From Gemmatimonadota bacterium (GTDB lineage Bacteria > Gemmatimonadota > Gemmatimonadetes > Gemmatimonadales > Gemmatimonadaceae): a stretch of 64,000 nt of DNA. Position 1 is the first letter of the stretch. Every line of letters begins with the position of its first letter. The notes under the pieces were generated by a model. It had not been told where the DNA came from and searched no databases. It saw only the letters and a list, made by a program, of their open reading frames with translations. The stretch lies in assembly GCA_016719105.1 (NCBI GenBank), contig JADKAQ010000001.1:310001-374000 (forward strand). The letters run 5' to 3'. A program made the translations under genes and the position numbers. Shown here piece by piece: positions 58,148-64,000 of the stretch.

Positions 58148-61074
58148 CGATCCTGCTCTCCCCGGACGCCGTGGCCGCGCGCGCGCCCGTGGCCCGCGGC
58201 GGACTGGCCCTGCTCGCGCAGTCGCTCCGCGCCGACCTCGCGCCGCTGCTCGAGGCGGGAGAGCCCTGGGTCCCGCCCGAAAAGGCGCGCCTCACGCGCG
58301 TCGGCGGGCGGTGTCCCACTCATGGAGTACTGCTCGACTTCGACCCGTGGCAGCCGAAGGCACACCGCTGCAGCGTCTGCGGCACGACGTATTCCGAGGA
58401 CGAGCACTACCGCTGGTGGATCATGAACTACCAGCTCTGGCTCGCCGAACGTGCGGTGCATGCCGCCACACTGCACGTGCTCACCGGCGATGCGCCGTGC
58501 GGCGTCCTGGCGCAGGACATCCTGCGGGGGTATGCGTCGCGGTACGTGCAGTACCCCAATCGTGACAACGTCCTGGGGCCCACCCGCCCGTTCTTCTCGA
58601 CCTACCTCGAGTCCATCTGGCTGCTGCAGCTGACGGTGGCGCTCGACCTGCTCGAGGCGCGCGGGGGGCGCCACGTCTTGGGCGAGGAGGTGCGCGAGCG
58701 GCTGGTGCGCCCCAGCGCGGCGATCATCGCGTCTTATGACGAGGGGATGTCGAACCGGCAGGTGTACAACAACGCGGCGATGGCCGCGGCCGGCGCGATG
58801 CTGGGCGACGAGGCGTTGGTTTCGCGCGCCATCGACGGCCCGTCGGGGCTGGCATCGCACCTCACGCAGTCGCTTCTGGCCGACGGGACCTGGTACGAGG
58901 GGGAGAACTACCATCTCTTCGCGCATCGCGGTTTGTGGTACGGCGTGACGATCGCCGAGGCGCTCGGCCACCCACTGGCCGCCGAAGGGCGGCGGCGCTT
59001 CGCCGAGGGCTTCGCCACGCCGTTCGCGACGGCGCTCCCCGACTTCACCTTTCCGTCACGCCGCGATTCGCAGTATCGCGTCTCGCTGCGACAGTGGCGC
59101 ATGGCGGAGAGCTGCGAACTGGGAGTAGCGCGCGGCGACGACGATCGGCTGGGAGCGGCCCTCGCCGAGTTGTACCGGCGGGGGATCCCCGAGGGCGAGA
59201 CGGGGCGTGCCCGCTCGACGGCCGAGGCCGAGCGCAACCTACCGCCGGTGCAACTCTCCCGTGCGTCGTTAGGGTGGAAGTCGCTCCTCTTTGCCCGCGC
59301 GGCACTCCCGCCGCTCGGTGGCAAGGTGCCCGCGTCTGTGCAGCTGGCGGGGCAGGGGCTCGCCGTCCTGCGGCGCGACCAGGCGCGCGCCTACGTGGCC
59401 CTCGACTACGGGGAGTCGGGCGGTGGGCACGGCCATCCGGACCGGCTCAACCTCTGGCTCGTGGTGGGAAACGCGCGCATCCTCGAGGACGTCGGCACCG
59501 GCTCCTATGTCGATCCGACGCTGCACTGGTACCGGAGCACCCTGGCCCATAACGCCCCCCTCGCCGACGGCCGCTCGCAGTGGCGCGTCTCCGGCGCGCT
59601 CACCGCGTACGACGAGCGCGGCGAGTCGGGGCTCGTGGCGGCACGGGCCACGATCGCGCCGGGGGTCGTGGTCGAGCGGACCGTCGTCGCCATGTCGAAC
59701 TACGTGGTGGACGAGGTGCGCTGGCGCGCCGACCGCGTGGTCACCTTCGATCTCCCGTACCACGTGGATGCGGAGCTGGCCTCCGGGGGACGCTGGCGGA
59801 CCACGGCCCTCGCCGGCGGGCGTGGGCTCGAGGACGGGTTCGACTTTGTTTCCGCCAGCGAGTACGTCGCGGGGACCCCGGGACTCTCGTTCGAAGCGCA
59901 GCTCGGCGAGGTGCCCGTGCGGGCGTGGGTGTACAGCGACACGCCGCACGAGTGGTGGCGTTGTGTCGCCCCCGGACCGCCAGGCGAAGCGCGCCGTCGC
60001 TTCCTGCTCCTGCGTACCCGAGGACGCGCCGGGGTCCTGCGCACCGTGTGGAACTGGACCGGGGAGGTGACGTCCTGCGTCTTCGAGCGGCAGCACGCGG
60101 TCGTGCACTTCGGTGCGTGGGCGCGCCACGTACATGGGCGCGACGAGGGGCGTTGGCGCGTGACCTTCGAAGCGGGGGGGACCGCCTCCACGATCGACTT
60201 CGCCGCCTCGCCCGACGCGGCGTCCCAACACGCGCACGATCCGGCACGCGACGAGCGGCGCGACGGCAGCACGATGGACTCGACCCACGCGCCGTCAGAC
60301 GCCGGCGGTGCGCCGGACGTCGTGCCTGACATTGCACCTGACATTGCACCTGACGATGCGCTTCGTGCCGCGCGGCCGGGCGGCGTGGTGCTGCGTCGTG
60401 CCACCGACGTGCCGGCGGCGCCGGGGGCGCTGGCGCGCGGCGAGACACGGGGAACGGGGCCGGATGGCGGCGATCCCGTTGCGCGCTTCGTCCTGGGCGA
60501 GGCGTCCTATCGGCGCTCCGAGCCGACCTGGCGAGAGGCGGGGTGTCCGCGGGCGCGCGTCGCCGTGGTCGCCACGGCCTCGGACGTCGTCGTCGACGTC
60601 GATGTCGAGACGGAATCGGTCGCCTTCGCCCCGGCCTGCACCGCCAACCCGCTCGACAACGAGCACCCGGACATCAATTCCGACGGACTCCAACTCTACC
60701 TTGGCTCGTCGCACGGGAGTGGGCGCTACTACGCCTGGCTCCTCGTGCCCGAACTGGACGGGGCGAGCGTGGGCGTCCCCGGCGCCGTGCGCGTCTCGAC
60801 CCGCGCCGCCTTCGGGCCGGCGGTGACGCTCACCGCGACCGCCGCCCTAACGAGCACCGGATGGGCGCTGCGGGCGACCATTCCGCGCGATACCCTCGCC
60901 CTCGACAGCGCGGGAGACTTCACCCTCGACCTCATCGTCAACGAGATTTCCCCGGGTCGCGAACGCCGACAGGGACAGCTCGTCCTCAGCGGCGGCCATG
61001 ACGAATGGGTCTACCTGCGCGGCGATCGCCAGGACGCGGCGCGCGCTCTCCGATTTCACCTAGCCGATGTCTGA
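58144..61074 (+). CDS. Heparinase II/III-like polysaccharide lyase with C-terminal carbohydrate-binding domain
   Basis: A 976-residue protein. N-terminal domain (about 1-350): an alpha-helical toroid with a CSVCGTTYSEDEHYRWW zinc-like motif and SYDEGMSNRQVYNNAAMAAAGAMLG. Central heparinase_II/III domain (about 350-700) with ARAYVALDYGESGGGHGHPDRLNLWL, the region that holds the catalytic Tyr/His in this fold, and LHWYRSTLAHNAPLADGRSQW. A linker of about 100 residues follows, including a 12-bp DNA repeat. The last 200 residues resemble a family-9 carbohydrate-binding domain (SDGLQLYLGSSHGSGRYYAWLLVPE). No signal peptide, so it may act inside on imported oligosaccharides. Overlaps the binding protein upstream and TrmJ downstream. 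Confidence 0.82.
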   Translation: MTILLSPDAVAARAPVARGGLALLAQSLRADLAPLLEAGEPWVPPEKARLTRVGGRCPTHGVLLDFDPWQPKAHRCSVCGTTYSEDEHYRWWIMNYQLWLAERAVHAATLHVLTGDAPCGVLAQDILRGYASRYVQYPNRDNVLGPTRPFFSTYLESIWLLQLTVALDLLEARGGRHVLGEEVRERLVRPSAAIIASYDEGMSNRQVYNNAAMAAAGAMLGDEALVSRAIDGPSGLASHLTQSLLADGTWYEGENYHLFAHRGLWYGVTIAEALGHPLAAEGRRRFAEGFATPFATALPDFTFPSRRDSQYRVSLRQWRMAESCELGVARGDDDRLGAALAELYRRGIPEGETGRARSTAEAERNLPPVQLSRASLGWKSLLFARAALPPLGGKVPASVQLAGQGLAVLRRDQARAYVALDYGESGGGHGHPDRLNLWLVVGNARILEDVGTGSYVDPTLHWYRSTLAHNAPLADGRSQWRVSGALTAYDERGESGLVAARATIAPGVVVERTVVAMSNYVVDEVRWRADRVVTFDLPYHVDAELASGGRWRTTALAGGRGLEDGFDFVSASEYVAGTPGLSFEAQLGEVPVRAWVYSDTPHEWWRCVAPGPPGEARRRFLLLRTRGRAGVLRTVWNWTGEVTSCVFERQHAVVHFGAWARHVHGRDEGRWRVTFEAGGTASTIDFAASPDAASQHAHDPARDERRDGSTMDSTHAPSDAGGAPDVVPDIAPDIAPDDALRAARPGGVVLRRATDVPAAPGALARGETRGTGPDGGDPVARFVLGEASYRRSEPTWREAGCPRARVAVVATASDVVVDVDVETESVAFAPACTANPLDNEHPDINSDGLQLYLGSSHGSGRYYAWLLVPELDGASVGVPGAVRVSTRAAFGPAVTLTATAALTSTGWALRATIPRDTLALDSAGDFTLDLIVNEISPGRERRQGQLVLSGGHDEWVYLRGDRQDAARALRFHLADV
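60325..60360. repeat. 12-bp tandem repeat in the lyase linker
   Basis: CCTGACATTGCA occurs twice perfectly followed by a diverged third copy. It encodes the PDIAPDIAPDDA linker between the lyase and carbohydrate-binding domains. Confidence 0.85.
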
Positions 61075-61915
61075 ATCACTCCTGCACCGCGTCCGCGTGG
61101 TGCTGTTCGAACCGCAGGACCCGGTCAACATCGCCGCCACCGTGCGCGCGATGAAGAACATGGGGGTCCGCGACCTCTATCTCGTGCGGCCGGTGGATTT
61201 CACCGCGTACCGCATCGAGGGGATCGCCCACGACACGTACGACATCATCGAACGCATTCGCCGCGTCGAGACGCTCGACGAGGCACTCGCCGACTGTGTG
61301 CATGTCGCCGCGTTCAGCGCCCGCCGCCGGCGCCACAAGTGGGACCTCGCCTCGCCACGCGACATGGCGGCACGCCTGCTCGATCGCACCAGCGACGGAC
61401 CGGTCGCCATCATGTTCGGTCGCGAGGATCACGGCCTCCCCAACGAGGCGCTCGACCGCGCGCACACCCTGGTGTCGATCCCCACGACCCATCACGCCTC
61501 GCTCAACCTGGCGCAGGCGGTGCTCGTGGCGCTGTACGAGTTGCACTTGGCGGCGGGCGACGCCACGCGCGTCGTCGCACCGCCGCGACACGATGCCCCT
61601 CCGGCCTCCAGCGAGGAGTTCGAGCGGCTCTTTCAGGATGCGGAACGCGGCCTCGCGGCGATCGACTTCTTCAAGACGCGCTTCCGCGATCACATCATGC
61701 GAAGCCTCCGCTCGCTGTACTATCGGGCGGGTCCCGATGCGCGCGAGATCCTCCTGTTGCGCGCGATGCACATCGAGGTCGTGCGCACGATCGATCGCAT
61801 CCGGACACGATCCGGCGAAGCGGCGACGAGTGCCAGCGCCGCCGATCCTGCCGACGGCCCGCTTGCCTCGACGCCGGACACGTCCGGTGATGCCACCGAC
61901 GCGCCCGACGCGTAA
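61067..61915 (+). CDS. trmJ: tRNA/rRNA 2'-O-methyltransferase TrmJ-like (SPOUT family)
   Basis: A 282-residue SPOUT methyltransferase that methylates the ribose at position 32 of tRNAs in E. coli. Motif 1 is LFEPQDPVNIAATVRAMKNMGV, motif 2 IMFGREDHGLPNEAL and motif 3 IPTTHHASLNLAQAVLVALYEL (the knot). The C-terminal extension, LFQDAERGLAAIDFFK, resembles the TrmJ tail. The last 30 residues are Ala/Asp/Ser/Thr-rich. It overlaps the lyase gene by eight bases but is functionally unrelated to it. Confidence 0.9.
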   Translation: MSESLLHRVRVVLFEPQDPVNIAATVRAMKNMGVRDLYLVRPVDFTAYRIEGIAHDTYDIIERIRRVETLDEALADCVHVAAFSARRRRHKWDLASPRDMAARLLDRTSDGPVAIMFGREDHGLPNEALDRAHTLVSIPTTHHASLNLAQAVLVALYELHLAAGDATRVVAPPRHDAPPASSEEFERLFQDAERGLAAIDFFKTRFRDHIMRSLRSLYYRAGPDAREILLLRAMHIEVVRTIDRIRTRSGEAATSASAADPADGPLASTPDTSGDATDAPDA

Positions 61916-61970
61916 TCTTTCCGCGATCCCGTCGCCCATCGCTCCCCACCTCCGATCGCCCCCGCTCGCC

Positions 61971-63293
61971 ATGCCATTCAAGCGCTTCTTCGGACGCGGC
62001 AACGACGAACCCACGCCACCGCCGCCTGACGACGAACCCGAGGACGAGGGAGAGGAAGGGCTCGCCCCCGAGGCCGAACTCGCCGCCGATGAGATCGATC
62101 GCGACTGGCGTGAGCGCGCCGCGGTGGTCATCCCGGGAGGCACCTCGACCGCGAGCAAGCGCCCCGTCTCGCTCTACGGGCCCGACTCCCAGGTCGGCCC
62201 CGCGCACTTCACGTCGGCGCAAGGGTGCCGCGTCACCACGCCGTCGGGACGCACGCTGGTCGATTGCACGATGGCGTTAGGCGCGGTCGCCATCGGCTAC
62301 GGCGACGACGCCATCAATCGGGCGGTGCTCTCCGCGGTCGCCAACGGCAACGTCTGCGGACTCGCCAGCACCGCCGAGGTCGAGCTCGCCGAGCGCTTGT
62401 GCGAGGTGGTGCCGTGCGCCGAGCAGGTGCGCTTCCTCAAGTCGGGGGGGGAGGCGATGGCGGCCGCCGTGCGCATCGCGCGGACCGCGACCGGACGCAC
62501 GACCGTCGTGGGGTGCGGCTACTTCGGCTGGCAGGACTGGTGCAGCCGCGCGGCCGGCGTCCCCGCGGGGGCAAGCGCCGACTACGTCGAGGTTCCGTTC
62601 AACGACGTGGCGGCGCTCGAGCGCGCCGCGCGCGCCGCCGGGAGCGCCTTGGCCGCGATCGCCCTCGAGCCCGTGGTGAACGAGCTGCCGTCGCCGGAAT
62701 GGTGCGCAACCGCCCGCCGTCTCTGCGACGCCGTGGGCGCCGTCCTCATCTTCGACGAGATGAAGACCGGCTTCCGCCTTGCCACGGGTGGATACCAGCA
62801 GTTCGCCGGCATCGAGCCCGACCTCGCCGCCTTCGGCAAGGCGATGGCCAACGGCTTCCCGCTCGCCGCTGTCGTCGGGCGTGCGGCGATCATGGAGGCC
62901 GCCGAGTCGACGTGGATTTCCGTGACGCTCGCCGGTGAGGCGACGGCCCTCGCGGCTGCGTCGGCGGTGCTCGACATCCACGCCGAGGTCGATGTGTGTG
63001 CCACGCTCTGGCGGGTAGGGAAGGAGATGCGCGAGCGCGTCGCGGCTGCGGTTCAAGCGAGTGGCGTCCCCGGCGTGCGGGTGACCGGGATCGACCCCAT
63101 GTGGTCCATCGAATTCGACGACGAACGACGCCAGCGCGCGTTCCTCGAGGGGGCGGCGCTCGAAGGGGTGCTCTTCAAGCGCGGCGCCTACAACTACGCG
63201 TCCATGGCCCACGATGACGACGAGATCCTCCTCGAGATCGAGCGCGTGGCGAGCACGGCGCTGGTCGACGTGAGCGAGGACGAGGAGGCGTGA
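61971..63293 (+). CDS. Class III aminotransferase, glutamate-1-semialdehyde aminomutase-like
   Basis: A 440-residue PLP enzyme of the GSA-aminomutase branch. The PLP lysine is Lys290 in LAAFGKAMANGFPLAAVVG; FDEMKTGFRL is the Asp/Glu block and FLKSGGEAMAAAVRIAR the N-terminal substrate loop. The N-terminal 48 residues are an acidic linker, absent from HemL. Context (lyase, transporter, amidohydrolase) and the divergent sequence make HemL itself less likely than an aminotransferase of sugar or amino-acid metabolism. Its stop overlaps the GTG of the next gene (GTGA). Confidence 0.82.
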   Translation: MPFKRFFGRGNDEPTPPPPDDEPEDEGEEGLAPEAELAADEIDRDWRERAAVVIPGGTSTASKRPVSLYGPDSQVGPAHFTSAQGCRVTTPSGRTLVDCTMALGAVAIGYGDDAINRAVLSAVANGNVCGLASTAEVELAERLCEVVPCAEQVRFLKSGGEAMAAAVRIARTATGRTTVVGCGYFGWQDWCSRAAGVPAGASADYVEVPFNDVAALERAARAAGSALAAIALEPVVNELPSPEWCATARRLCDAVGAVLIFDEMKTGFRLATGGYQQFAGIEPDLAAFGKAMANGFPLAAVVGRAAIMEAAESTWISVTLAGEATALAAASAVLDIHAEVDVCATLWRVGKEMRERVAAAVQASGVPGVRVTGIDPMWSIEFDDERRQRAFLEGAALEGVLFKRGAYNYASMAHDDDEILLEIERVASTALVDVSEDEEA

Positions 63294-64000
63294 GCGCCAC
63301 GACGCCGTTGGGAGGGACGCTCCCGCTCATCGACGTGCACGCGCACTTCTTCCAGCCGGAGGGTGGGCGCGCCGACTGGGCGACGCTCAACGCGCGTCGG
63401 CTCGAGGGTGGGGCGCGCATCGGGATCACGTATCACGTGGCGTCGGTGCTGGGCAGCTGGGGGGCGACATCGCCGACCTACTTCCAGTCGCCAAACGACA
63501 CGGTGCAGGGGAACGACTTCATGCTCGTCGTGCAGGCCGACCATGAGGACTGCGTGCGCGCCTACGTCGCGGTGAACCCGAACGATGGCGACTTCGCGCT
63601 CGACGAGATCGACCGCTGCGTGGCGCGCGGTGCCGTGGGGCTCAAGCTGGCGGCGGCGCGACGATGCGACGATCCCCTCCTCGATCCGGTGATCGAACGG
63701 GCGCAGTTGCACGGGCTCCCGGTGCTCCACCATATCTGGCAGCATCGGCGCCGGCACTGGCCTTCGCAGGACATCTCCGACGGCGCCGACCTCGCGACCC
63801 TGGCCGGTCGCCATCCCGACGTCTCGTTCATCCTCGCGCACATCGGCGGCGGGGGCGACTACCAGCACACCTTCGCCGCCGTGCGCGACGTCCCCAACAT
63901 CTATCTGGACCTGTCGGGGAGCGGGATCGATCGCGGGATGCTCGATGACGCCCTGCGTGCCGTCGGGGCGCATCGCCTGCTGTGGGGAGCCGACATCACG
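63290..64000 (+). CDS. Amidohydrolase (PF04909-like), cut by the window edge
   Basis: The first 237 residues of a TIM-barrel amidohydrolase: IDVHAHFF (metal motif near residue 15), ADHEDCVRAYVAVNPNDG, a GAVGLKLAAARRCDDP block, VLHHIWQHRR, FILAHIGGGGDY and LLWGADIT at the edge. This is the amidohydrolase-2/ACMSD-like pattern. The frame is open to the end of the window. GTG 63290 overlaps the aminotransferase stop and has GAGGAG immediately upstream. It acts with the preceding aminotransferase, presumably on the same catabolite. Confidence 0.82.
   Translation, partial: MSATTPLGGTLPLIDVHAHFFQPEGGRADWATLNARRLEGGARIGITYHVASVLGSWGATSPTYFQSPNDTVQGNDFMLVVQADHEDCVRAYVAVNPNDGDFALDEIDRCVARGAVGLKLAAARRCDDPLLDPVIERAQLHGLPVLHHIWQHRRRHWPSQDISDGADLATLAGRHPDVSFILAHIGGGGDYQHTFAAVRDVPNIYLDLSGSGIDRGMLDDALRAVGAHRLLWGADIT

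Noticed and set aside
61971..63293. hemL (tetrapyrrole synthesis)
   Set aside because: The acidic N-terminal linker, divergent sequence and catabolic neighbours do not support a HemL assignment.
1..64000. CRISPR array
   Set aside because: No array of spaced direct repeats with unique spacers was seen; all repeats found are short tandem duplications.
1..64000. tRNA or rRNA genes
   Set aside because: No GGTTCGAATCC-type T-loop in cloverleaf context. The ACTCGAATCC at 14704-14713 belongs to the perfect terminator hairpin.

Overview
The window is high-GC (roughly 70%) bacterial chromosome, almost fully coding. No plasmid, phage, IS or CRISPR signature was seen. Organism (inference): a soil-type Gemmatimonadota relative, suggested by the dense load of secreted M28/S9 peptidases and periplasmic amidohydrolases, VPS10/BNR repeat proteins, TonB receptors, iorAB-type molybdoenzymes and hypothetical lipoproteins. 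This is judgement from gene content, not a database match. No rRNA or tRNA gene was recognised.

Layout. 0-10 kb: secreted M28 peptidase, infA, a two-TM protein, a PlsC-like acyltransferase, a lipoprotein, a large unknown secreted protein and an S9 prolyl-oligopeptidase. 10-12.2 kb: a small periplasmic protein, then a minus-strand pair (sulfite-oxidase-like molybdoenzyme plus FAD/NAD reductase). 12.4-14.7 kb: a TPP riboswitch directly in front of a TonB-dependent receptor, closed by a strong hairpin. 14.7-21.3 kb: a second M28 peptidase, N-acyl-D-amino-acid deacylase, RecQ, a CbrC-family protein and a small conserved-looking protein. 21.5-27.2 kb: iorA/iorB molybdenum hydroxylase operon, two SnoaL-like secreted proteins, pirin and a lipoprotein. 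27.2-31.6 kb: MacAB-like export operon. 31.7-37 kb (minus): amino-acid ABC ATPase, a solute-binding/permease fusion, and a 1010-residue BNR/VPS10-like protein. 37.2-41.7 kb: YceI, a DJ-1/PfpI protein, tryptophanase family, TlpA-like thioredoxin, sialidase-like lipoprotein. 41.8-46.1 kb (minus): amidohydrolase, TrpF-like protein, DUF502 membrane protein, MBL-rhodanese fusion. 46.3-51 kb: ABC-2 transporter with a frameshifted permease, arginine decarboxylase, a large palindrome, and a superoxide dismutase that has no nearby stop codon. 51-64 kb: GH38 mannosidase, DUF937 protein, a DppBC-like permease pair divergent from a solute-binding protein that overlaps a heparinase II/III-like lyase with a C-terminal carbohydrate-binding domain, then TrmJ, a GSA-aminomutase-like aminotransferase and a truncated amidohydrolase.

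Themes: scavenging of peptides and D-/N-acyl-amino acids outside the cytoplasm, a probable glycan uptake/degradation locus at the right end, and one thiamine-regulated outer-membrane importer. Across all genes and gaps the octamer GCCTAACG/CGTTAGGC recurs far above chance (24 copies counted by eye; about 2 expected from base composition). It accounts for nearly all TTA leucine codons I noticed and for many stop codons. The sequence shows strong translational coupling: many start/stop overlaps of the ATGA, GTGA or TTGA kind.
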